This document shows positions 15,271-22,952 of a stretch of 64,000 nucleotides of DNA, piece after piece. Source of the stretch: a virus; IMG/VR virus record IMGVR_UViG_3300032291_003441, positions 1 to 64,000 of that record. One strand, 5' to 3'. Made by a program: the position numbers and the translations under genes. Below the pieces are notes generated by a model. The model searched no databases, had not been told where the DNA came from, and saw only the letters and a list, made by a program, of their open reading frames with translations. Each line of letters starts with the position of its first letter. The first letter of the stretch is position 1.

Positions 15271-15735
15271 TTAAAGCTCAACAATCTTATAAACTTTTGT
15301 ATTTAATTGTTTCAACTCATTATGGTTGGTTAACAAAATACAGTTTTTATAGTGTTGCCAATTTACACGGAAAGATGGATCAACCACTCCCCCGTTTAGC
15401 TTTTTAATCAAATCGTTTAATGCATTGATTGTATAAAGAGTATTAGTTTCCTTTTTTCTATGAACTAAAATAGTGTTCATCGGAATACCCTCAACATTGC
15501 CTTGCTCCACGTTGTATGTAACAACGTACTCGTCTGTACTTTTTACATAAAGTACAAACATCTTATTATACATGATTGTATATGCCCTAGTCAGCTCACT
15601 GATTAGTGTTTCTAAATCCTCTAGTGCTGTAAATGTACAAAATAACTTATTGTTCACGTCTTTTATGTTTGTCGAATCGAAATCGTATCCGTCATACATA
15701 TAGTCATTCCTCTGTAAAATCGTATGTTTTTCCAT
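15271..15735 (-). CDS. Hypothetical protein after the polymerase gene
   Basis: A 154-residue protein of unknown function. It overlaps the 3' end of the polymerase-like gene by 32 bases and is therefore probably co-expressed. It is mixed alpha/beta with LEDLETLISELTRAY and LNDLIKKLNGG helices. No nuclease or zinc motif was seen. A replication accessory role is a guess from position only. Confidence 0.65.
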   Translation of the reverse strand: MEKHTILQRNDYMYDGYDFDSTNIKDVNNKLFCTFTALEDLETLISELTRAYTIMYNKMFVLYVKSTDEYVVTYNVEQGNVEGIPMNTILVHRKKETNTLYTINALNDLIKKLNGGVVDPSFRVNWQHYKNCILLTNHNELKQLNTKVYKIVEL

Positions 15736-16993
15736 AACTTGTTTTTGTCTGTAACCTGTATTTATTAAATATTTGTTTTATCTCGTTTTCTATATTTTCA
15801 TCACCCTCACCTAACTCAAACAAAAACGAATCGTACGTATATAATACAATTTTTGTTTCCCGCCCTCGTAATAGCTTATGTATATCCATCAATATACGAA
15901 CATTCATTGCGGACTCCACGTTCTGTAACATATAATTAAACAGCTTCTGTGGATTCATATTCTCCAGTTTATCCTTTTTAAAGCAATAACCCGAAATCGG
16001 CACAATAACTTCACCCAAGTTATTAAACGCCTCCCAATTTATTGTTATGAATTGTTTTACTTTTTGAAAAAATTCCAAATGCTCATACTCTTTAAATACA
16101 CCACCATAGAGTTGTTTGAACGTGAGCTCTTTTGCTTCTTTGTAGCTCGTACCGTATAGGTCCGCGAAGGTTTGGTGGACATCCGTAGTGCCAAAATCAA
16201 AGGCAACCATACGACTAGCGAGGTGAGGATGATATGCACTAATATCGAGCTCCATAAACCCATGACTCGATATGTAACTCCTCCTTGCGCCATTATCTTT
16301 GTTTATTGCTGCGAAATTAACGCCATTAAAAGAGTTACTTGGTCTACGTGTTGTTGTCGCCAAATTGTAGCTGGTATAGATTCTATCATTACCAATTGAA
16401 TAAAATTCATTATTGAGTTCATAGTGTTTATCAAATTCATATTTATTTATTTTTAATCCGTTTTTTTCTATCCCAAAAAATGCTAATACTACCTTATTGT
16501 TATAAAAATCAAAATACGGTGGTAATTCCTTTGGTATTACACTACGAACTTGATTATAAATATGTTCGCATTTTTGGTAGTGTTTGCTTAGAGGTACAAG
16601 CTTATTAACCTTTGGATAATCCGTATGGTAAGAATAAAAGTATGTATGTGCTTGTGTTTCCGATTGTATATACGTAGGGTTTAGAATGGACAGGTCGCAC
16701 AAGCTTTTAATAGGAAAATAATACAATGCGGATTTCTTATCACGCACCCACACCTTATTTATTTTTTGTAGTAACGCGTCTATAGTTGTCTTATTAAGCG
16801 AGGAGGTCTCGCTATGGTCAACGCATAACATATAACCCTTTGTGTCATTAAACGGTCTTATATACACTAAAGACACGTCATTTAAAGCAGGATGTATGTT
16901 ATCGTGTAATGGAACTATCTCTACGAACGCTTCCGCTATCGTTTTGTGAGTAAAATACTCCATTGCCTCTTCTGTCTCTATTATCCAAAACAT
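15704..16993 (-). CDS. Short family A DNA polymerase-like protein
   Basis: A 429-residue protein whose C-terminal half looks like a divergent family A palm/fingers. RRPSNSFNGVNFAAI resembles the template-binding segment, MELDISAYHPHLASRMV is motif A, YKEAKELTFKQLYGG is motif B, and VLYTYDSFLFEL is motif C with its Asp. No 3'-5' exonuclease motifs are visible in the first 170 residues. T4 itself uses a family B enzyme. The ATG at 16993 follows a TTCGTATATTAATG motif; the first 95 bases overlap the upstream structural gene in another frame. An internal ATG ten codons later is a possible alternative start. Confidence 0.75.
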   Translation of the reverse strand: MFWIIETEEAMEYFTHKTIAEAFVEIVPLHDNIHPALNDVSLVYIRPFNDTKGYMLCVDHSETSSLNKTTIDALLQKINKVWVRDKKSALYYFPIKSLCDLSILNPTYIQSETQAHTYFYSYHTDYPKVNKLVPLSKHYQKCEHIYNQVRSVIPKELPPYFDFYNNKVVLAFFGIEKNGLKINKYEFDKHYELNNEFYSIGNDRIYTSYNLATTTRRPSNSFNGVNFAAINKDNGARRSYISSHGFMELDISAYHPHLASRMVAFDFGTTDVHQTFADLYGTSYKEAKELTFKQLYGGVFKEYEHLEFFQKVKQFITINWEAFNNLGEVIVPISGYCFKKDKLENMNPQKLFNYMLQNVESAMNVRILMDIHKLLRGRETKIVLYTYDSFLFELGEGDENIENEIKQIFNKYRLQTKTSYGKTYDFTEE

Positions 16994-17660
16994 AACCTTG
17001 ATTTACTCCATTAATATACGAACCAGATGTTGTAGTTCCAACTTCAGGTTGATAATATTTTAAGAAATCTAATTTTAAGTACTCGTTTAATCCAAAAAAC
17101 TTATTTCTAAATATAACTAATTCGGTTGCATTTTTGTTTACTTGAGCTACTTTTTGTTTATCCCCTGTTAATTGCCAGTCAATAAAAAATGGTTGATATA
17201 ACTGCCATAGTATTTGAGGATCTTTAGCTAATAACTTATCAAATTGTTCTTGATTTATTTCAATATATTGATATTCATTTGTTTTTTTACAAAAATATCT
17301 TCTAAATTCCCCTACCTGGTAATCTTGTTGTGTTGGGGGGGTAGAATTGTAAGTAGGAACTATAATAGAGGTTGGGTTCTGGTGAGTGATATTTAGATAT
17401 TGCTCATTGTTAGATTCAAATACATTAACCGTAGCCACATAATTAGTTTGGATTTGGGTAGAATTGTTTGGTGAGGGTAAATTTGCTTCTATAGGAACCA
17501 ATTCAACGTTTGGTCTATCATCTTGGTTTCGGCCCGTAAAATATTTACCGTTAGATATTTTAAAATAATATCCTGAGTATGCTTCTTGGTTGATAGCACT
17601 TACAAATTCACCACCATTAGTGTATAAATTAGGAGTTATTTGTGATTTAGGATAATACAT
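16899..17660 (-). CDS. Virion protein, probably baseplate-associated
   Basis: A 253-residue protein. The N-terminus (MYYPKSQITPNLYTNGGEFV followed by SGYYFKISNGKYFTGRNQDD) looks like a small beta-rich virion module. It lies one base after the hub gene, suggesting a role in the baseplate or tail tip. The last 32 codons overlap the beginning of the polymerase gene in a different frame; the tail of this protein (RDRRGNGVFYSQNDSG) looks low-complexity. I do not recognise the family. Confidence 0.7.
   Translation of the reverse strand: MYYPKSQITPNLYTNGGEFVSAINQEAYSGYYFKISNGKYFTGRNQDDRPNVELVPIEANLPSPNNSTQIQTNYVATVNVFESNNEQYLNITHQNPTSIIVPTYNSTPPTQQDYQVGEFRRYFCKKTNEYQYIEINQEQFDKLLAKDPQILWQLYQPFFIDWQLTGDKQKVAQVNKNATELVIFRNKFFGLNEYLKLDFLKYYQPEVGTTTSGSYINGVNQGYVLDNRDRRGNGVFYSQNDSGSVRRDSSITR
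17008..17023 (-). promoter_or_regulatory. Probable early/middle promoter inside a structural gene
   Basis: Minus strand GTTCGTATATTAATGG lies within the coding region of the 16899-17660 gene, 15 bases before the polymerase ATG, allowing separate expression of the replication genes. Confidence 0.45.
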
Positions 17661-17661
17661 T

Positions 17662-20541
17662 TTATGCTAAAATATCTTTTACAAGCGTGTTACTATTAAT
17701 TCCTGGTTTGACTTTACTTAGATCAGCTATTACACCATTAATATATTGTTCTGTATTATTTCCATCTGTTGGTGGAGCATAAGTGTAAAAGAATTGAGCA
17801 ATTGTTGGAGGAGTTTTTGATGTATATTTTTTACCTCCTTTATATTGTACAATAATTGTTTGGTTACCTGCTGTTACAGGCATATTTCCATTAGCCCATC
17901 TTTTAATTTTATTTTCTACTAATGCTTTAGCCCCTAATTCAGGAGTACTAAATTTAGCAAATCTACTTTTTCCATAAGGATTACTTTCTAATGTTACACC
18001 TGGATCAATAGATTTTAAACTATTTGAATAGTCTAGATTACCCGGGTTATTATTTCTATATGAGCGAGTTCCAACTGCCCAACCTTCTCTAATACCAATA
18101 GAGTAAGCAAATTGATAAACTGCTGTATCTTCTTTATAACCAGCATTTAATAATACTTGTCTTAAACTAACATTTGTTGTTGGAGTTGTGGGTTGTGTTC
18201 CTCTAGAAGATGATCTAGAAGCCGATTCAACTGTTCCTTCAGTTGCTTCAGCACCATATGGATTTTTAGGTACAGCCATAGAATCTATTGTAGTAGTCCA
18301 CTGGTTGTTTTCAATTCTGTTTGAAATGCCTTTAATAATAAATTCTAAAGATGTAGGATAATTAGAAGGTAAAAAAGCAGTATCAATATTAAACTTTTGA
18401 TAAACTTTCATTCCTGACAAACCATCCATAGTTAATGATAAATCAAAAGGTAAAAATCCTGCATTTGGTGAAGCTGCATTTGGCTCGGTTTCTCTAGCGG
18501 CAATTGTTTGTTTAGCTTGATCGTATTCTAAAAATTGAGCCTGTTGGGATTTAAAAGATTCAATAGCTATTGTATCCCATTTTGGGAATAATTTTGAGTT
18601 TTGAGATGATAACCCATAAGCAAATGTCTGGAATGCGTCTATGGCTTCTTTATAATCTTTTTGTAGTGAAGCTGTGGTTGGAGTTTGTTGAACTTCAGCC
18701 TCATTAAATAAATCCGATTTTAATCTATCTTTTAAACCAGCATTCATTCTACTTAAAGCTGTAGCATCTTCACCAACTACATAACCCCTATTTGTAGATC
18801 CTACTGTTATCATAGTAGCTAGATTTGGAGATACAGTTGTATTAAAACTAAAATCTCTTATAAATCCAGCATGAGATGCCCCTACTCCATAAGAACCTGA
18901 TCTTTCATTATAATAGTAACCATAAATATCAAACTCAGCGGTTTGTGTAGGAAGTTCTTGATCCTTTAAAAATGCATCTTTATTAGGTAAAATTAATTGG
19001 TCTGTTATTTTTATAGTATTGGTTTCTGTATCGATAGTTGGTTCTAATTGATTAACGTAACCAGTTGATTCATTCCATCCTTGACACAAAGCATTTAAAA
19101 GATCATATAATGAGGTTTTGCCTTTACTATCTTTTAAGGCTTCCATTTTTTCTGTAACCCAAACCATATTAAAGTAAGCATTCATTATTTGACCATAACT
19201 GTTTTTACCTTTTTGGATGATAAACTGTTCACAGTAATTAGCAAAATAATAAATGTTTCCGCTAGTAACCTTAAAATATTTTTTAAAGGTAGTTATTCGA
19301 GGATCATTACTTATTTGTCGAGGAGATAAATAAATTATATTAGATGATACATCATTATCTACTTTAAGTAATTTAATTTTAGGATCATTTACACATAAAA
19401 TAATTTTTTCTCGAATTAATTCTAATAAACGACCAAACCTAACATAATACTGAACATCTTTGGTTCCATCATAATGTTGAGCAAAATAATCAACAGGAGT
19501 ACTTTCATTTTTATCTACAATAGCAACACCATTAGCATATACTGTGGCTTTAACTAATGCTTGTTGGGCTTTAAAAAAGTCTTTAGCTATTTCGTTAGTA
19601 TTAGAATATTCTTTTATTACTTTATCAGGTACGGAATCTGGTGGTGTATCTTTAGCGTTAGTGTTTTTATTAGTGGAAGATCCAGGTAAAAGGATATTTG
19701 TCTTTAATGATTCAATTACATCACCTAAACTAATTAGTTTAATACTAATATCATATGCTCCTTCTTTAGTAAAAGTCCAATTAAAGTTAACTACTTTACC
19801 TACAATAGCATCATAATTACCATTAGAATCTTTTCTTTTAGTTTGAATAATATCTAAAATATTGTCATAGTTTACATCTTGGAACTTAGGTTTTCCATCT
19901 TTATCTTTTTCACCTGTTGGATTTTTTAAAGTTAAAAAAGCATCAGCCAAACTATATGGGTTATCTTTTATATAAGTTCCTTTATTGCTAAAATAAGAGC
20001 TATTACCCCATTCTAATAACATAGTAAAACCTAAACGCATGTACAAAGTATCAATAACATCAAACTGATACCTATTATTTGCTCTAATACTTATATTTGC
20101 TGTCTTAATAGAACCTCGTGTTTCGGTTTTAATAATAGCTGAGGTAATACCTGGCATAGGGCGTAAACCAAATTCTGTACCTCCCATACCATAAGCATAA
20201 TAATTATATGGTTGGTTAAGTGGAGTTTTTTGTAAAGAATTTAATCCCTGACCATCCCAAATTCCATATCGTTGATAAGTTTCTAATGCTCCTTTTGTAG
20301 GAGATTCATTAGTTGTTCCATTAAATAAAACAAACTGTTCTGCTAATTGAGTCCCTGTGTATCCTAAATTTCTAGGATCATTTTCTATATTAACGGATGA
20401 TACTAATTTTACCCAACCAGTTCTAGCTTCTAAATAAGATAATTGTTCATTAGTTCTATTTAAAGAACCATATATTCTTTGTCTTTGTGTAACTTGTTCT
20501 CTTACAAATTCAGCAAAACCTTCTCCTACTATATTTCCCAT
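17662..20541 (-). CDS. Baseplate hub-type protein with C-terminal peptidoglycan-hydrolase domain
   Basis: A 959-residue virion protein. The long N-terminal part contains hub-like segments (MPGITSAIIKTETRGSIK, LYMRLGFTMLLEWGNS, KVVNFNWTFTKEGAYDISIK). The last 165 residues are a separate domain: an EGWAVGTRSYRNNNPGNLDY motif followed by YGKSRFAKFSTPELGAKAL, as found in phage muramidase/transglycosylase-type domains. In T4 the hub (gp27) and lysozyme (gp5) are separate, so this may fuse both roles. It is flanked by the LysM baseplate gene and a further virion gene. Function call is by pattern; the catalytic residue is likely the Glu of REGW. Confidence 0.75.
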   Translation of the reverse strand: MGNIVGEGFAEFVREQVTQRQRIYGSLNRTNEQLSYLEARTGWVKLVSSVNIENDPRNLGYTGTQLAEQFVLFNGTTNESPTKGALETYQRYGIWDGQGLNSLQKTPLNQPYNYYAYGMGGTEFGLRPMPGITSAIIKTETRGSIKTANISIRANNRYQFDVIDTLYMRLGFTMLLEWGNSSYFSNKGTYIKDNPYSLADAFLTLKNPTGEKDKDGKPKFQDVNYDNILDIIQTKRKDSNGNYDAIVGKVVNFNWTFTKEGAYDISIKLISLGDVIESLKTNILLPGSSTNKNTNAKDTPPDSVPDKVIKEYSNTNEIAKDFFKAQQALVKATVYANGVAIVDKNESTPVDYFAQHYDGTKDVQYYVRFGRLLELIREKIILCVNDPKIKLLKVDNDVSSNIIYLSPRQISNDPRITTFKKYFKVTSGNIYYFANYCEQFIIQKGKNSYGQIMNAYFNMVWVTEKMEALKDSKGKTSLYDLLNALCQGWNESTGYVNQLEPTIDTETNTIKITDQLILPNKDAFLKDQELPTQTAEFDIYGYYYNERSGSYGVGASHAGFIRDFSFNTTVSPNLATMITVGSTNRGYVVGEDATALSRMNAGLKDRLKSDLFNEAEVQQTPTTASLQKDYKEAIDAFQTFAYGLSSQNSKLFPKWDTIAIESFKSQQAQFLEYDQAKQTIAARETEPNAASPNAGFLPFDLSLTMDGLSGMKVYQKFNIDTAFLPSNYPTSLEFIIKGISNRIENNQWTTTIDSMAVPKNPYGAEATEGTVESASRSSSRGTQPTTPTTNVSLRQVLLNAGYKEDTAVYQFAYSIGIREGWAVGTRSYRNNNPGNLDYSNSLKSIDPGVTLESNPYGKSRFAKFSTPELGAKALVENKIKRWANGNMPVTAGNQTIIVQYKGGKKYTSKTPPTIAQFFYTYAPPTDGNNTEQYINGVIADLSKVKPGINSNTLVKDILA

Positions 20542-20542
20542 A

Positions 20543-20866
20543 TTATGTGTTGATTAAAGTAAAATTTCTTACAACGTTTGAGTAATTTGAAGGAATACGA
20601 ATCTGGATCCCCTCAGGTATTACTAGACTGTTTTGTGGTAAGCTTACTAATGTTCCTGATCCAGCATTACCTGTATTTGCTATAGAAATAACCCACCATA
20701 AAGAACTATCACCATAATATTGTTGTGCTAAAACATCAAAACGATCTCCTTGAGTAGTGTAAACGTAAATATCGTTTGGAGATAAAAGTACCTCAGGATA
20801 ACGAGAAGTTACATATACCTCTTTTCCATCAATTTTTTCTTTTTGTATGTTTTGATATCTATTCAT
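20543..20866 (-). CDS. gp53-like baseplate wedge protein with LysM fold
   Basis: A 107-residue protein with a LysM-like stretch: DRFDVLAQQYYGDSSLWWVISIAN...LVIPEGIQIRIP. Proteins of this size and pattern serve as baseplate wedge components (T4 gp53) or tail protein X. It overlaps the upstream baseplate gene by one base and ends one base before the hub gene, fitting a baseplate operon. Confidence 0.75.
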   Translation of the reverse strand: MNRYQNIQKEKIDGKEVYVTSRYPEVLLSPNDIYVYTTQGDRFDVLAQQYYGDSSLWWVISIANTGNAGSGTLVSLPQNSLVIPEGIQIRIPSNYSNVVRNFTLINT

Positions 20867-22665
20867 TAAGCTGTTGGTTTAGATATACTATTATAATTTG
20901 TTTGAGAAGGATCAGTTCCATTAGCTAAAGCTATAAAACGTTCAGGACCATCTAATATTGACATACCAGTACCTGTTCCTTGAGTATTAACGTCATTAGT
21001 ACTAAAAGTATTATCTTGAAGTCTTGGGATAAAGTTTTGAATAGGAACAAAATTAAATCCAGATACTCTAATAATATGGGGTAATTCTTTAACAGAGCCA
21101 TCTTCGGATCCATTACCTACTCCAATTCCTATCTCCCAAGGCGTATCCTCTTGAATATCATAAGTTAAACTAGTTATAAAACCAGGTTGTTCGTATAAAT
21201 AACCGCCAACTGTTAATTGTACTAAATTACCCCTCATAAACCCATTAGGACTGTAATCAGGTGCTAAGGTTGAAGCTAAGTAATTTAATTTTTTATACAT
21301 TGGAATAAGTTCTTCTTTTGATTGAGCGGCAACCGTCCAAGATAATGAAATTTGTCTAGTAAACCCACTGTAAGTGTAGAAATTTTCACCTCTACCTAAG
21401 TATTGAAAAGAATTCCAGTTAGCATTATATGAATCAGACATAGGACCTAAAAATGCTCTAAAATGCATAAATGTTTTAAAGTTAGGAGCATCGTTATCAA
21501 TGACAGCAATCCTAAATTTACATAAATCATTTACGGCCTTATCTTGAATTACATTTTCACTTCTATATACTGGGATGGATGTGATTTTATCTAAACCTGT
21601 ATTGTATGAACCTAGGTTTGTATTTACTGATCCATAATAAGAGGCATTAGTTCCTAATCTAACAACACCTTTAGTATAATTAGAATAATTTTTATCTCCA
21701 CGTTTTCCAGGATCTCCTAAATTAACTCTATTTTCAATATTGGATACATCGTAATCAGGAGTTTCGGGAGTAGCTCCACTTTCGGTTGATGTTCTTCCAT
21801 CTTGTTTTAAATCTCCTATTTGGATTCTTAAAATTTTTCTAAAATCTTGAACTTTAGGAGAAGCTTTAGTACCTTCAGATACATCTAATGAATTTGGTTG
21901 TGGTCCTGTTTGTACTAAAGGAGGTAAAATTACTGGTGGGCTAAAAGGAGCATTAATTAAGGTTGAATTATAAACCCAAGTATTATTTGAGAATGAATCA
22001 TTTTTACCTGTTTTAGTTAAAAATGTTTGTGATGTTTGAGAATATCTTATACCTGTATTTCCTACTCCTAATCTAGAACCAGGACCACCAGTATAAGTCA
22101 TTACGTTTATTCCATTATTAAGAACTACTCTATTACCATCAAAGTTAATAGGTCTTCCTTGGTATGAGCCTCTTAATAATTCTGTTAATCTATTTTCTTC
22201 TACTGGTTGTGATGGTTTTACTCTAACACCATATAAGTTTATATTATTAGCGTAAGCTCCTGTGTCTGCAAACGGGTTAATGCCTTGTTTGTTTAAGTGA
22301 CCACCAAACGCTATTAGACCGGCTTCTGCCAATGTATTTAATGGTGAATATATACCTTCATTTAAGATACCACTTGTTTGTGTACGAACAGCTGTACGAG
22401 ACAACAACTGTTGTTTTGCTATAAAAAGTAATCCGTTTGGTGATCTAGTATCAGCAAACATTTTACCTAAACGTTTAATATCCTCTAAAGAATCAGTTAC
22501 AGCATTAATTCCACCTCTTAATAAAAAATCAGTTGTACCTATGTACGGACCTATCCTATCAGGGATGTCTGTGGTAATATATGGTTGTCCACTATTTCCA
22601 CCTCCAATCCTGTCGTTCCCATATCTAAGGGACTTAAGGTCAGTTTTTAGGTTTATTAAGCCCAT
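20866..22665 (-). CDS. Baseplate / tail-tube initiation protein
   Basis: A 599-residue virion protein. The C-terminal third has a recognisable tail-protein style (FMHFRAFLGPMSDSYNANWN, YLGRGENFYTYSGFTRQISL, GFITSLTYDIQEDTPWEIGIG) resembling gp48/gp54-type or LysM-adjacent baseplate proteins. The N-terminal region is glycine- and asparagine-rich. It follows the tape measure and the small repeat protein, the position of gp48/gp54 in T4. Exact family not certain. Confidence 0.7.
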   Translation of the reverse strand: MGLINLKTDLKSLRYGNDRIGGGNSGQPYITTDIPDRIGPYIGTTDFLLRGGINAVTDSLEDIKRLGKMFADTRSPNGLLFIAKQQLLSRTAVRTQTSGILNEGIYSPLNTLAEAGLIAFGGHLNKQGINPFADTGAYANNINLYGVRVKPSQPVEENRLTELLRGSYQGRPINFDGNRVVLNNGINVMTYTGGPGSRLGVGNTGIRYSQTSQTFLTKTGKNDSFSNNTWVYNSTLINAPFSPPVILPPLVQTGPQPNSLDVSEGTKASPKVQDFRKILRIQIGDLKQDGRTSTESGATPETPDYDVSNIENRVNLGDPGKRGDKNYSNYTKGVVRLGTNASYYGSVNTNLGSYNTGLDKITSIPVYRSENVIQDKAVNDLCKFRIAVIDNDAPNFKTFMHFRAFLGPMSDSYNANWNSFQYLGRGENFYTYSGFTRQISLSWTVAAQSKEELIPMYKKLNYLASTLAPDYSPNGFMRGNLVQLTVGGYLYEQPGFITSLTYDIQEDTPWEIGIGVGNGSEDGSVKELPHIIRVSGFNFVPIQNFIPRLQDNTFSTNDVNTQGTGTGMSILDGPERFIALANGTDPSQTNYNSISKPTA

Positions 22666-22925
22666 TATTTAGGGAAGTTATCTAAATAAGGTAATTTTCC
22701 GTTTACTTTAGGAGCTAATCCATTTAAATCTAATTGAGAAACAGCTAGATCAGTAGCATAATTAGATTTTTTATCGTAAACTAAAGGTTGTTTACCATCT
22801 AAATCTAATTGTGATTTTGCTAAATCTGCTTGATAGTTTGATTTTTGATCGTATTTAGGAGGTTGGATACCATCATAAGCTGAAAGGTTTGAGCCACCTG
22901 TTTTTAATTTATCTAAAAGTCCCAT
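22665..22925 (-). CDS. Small tail protein with 25-residue tandem repeat
   Basis: An 86-residue protein built from two near-copies of a 25-residue unit (P-x-YD-x-KSNY-x2-DLA-x-SQLDL-x-G) plus a short third remnant. It lies between the tape measure and a baseplate gene and overlaps the latter by one base. Repeats of this kind suggest binding to a symmetric partner in the tail. Its own late-type motif is at 22938-22948. Function unknown. Confidence 0.65.
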   Translation of the reverse strand: MGLLDKLKTGGSNLSAYDGIQPPKYDQKSNYQADLAKSQLDLDGKQPLVYDKKSNYATDLAVSQLDLNGLAPKVNGKLPYLDNFPK

Positions 22926-22937
22926 AGTTGTATTTTA

Positions 22938-22948
22938 TTATAAATATT
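22938..22948 (-). promoter_or_regulatory. Late-type promoter motif before the 22925 gene
   Basis: AATATTTATAA followed by TAAAATACAACT and the ATG; starts the baseplate operon. Confidence 0.55.
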
Positions 22949-22952
22949 TAAA

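Noticed and set aside
15886-15901. GTTCGTATATTGATGG inside the polymerase gene as another promoter.
   Set aside because: It encodes VRILMD in frame, and no gene starts just downstream; likely coincidence.
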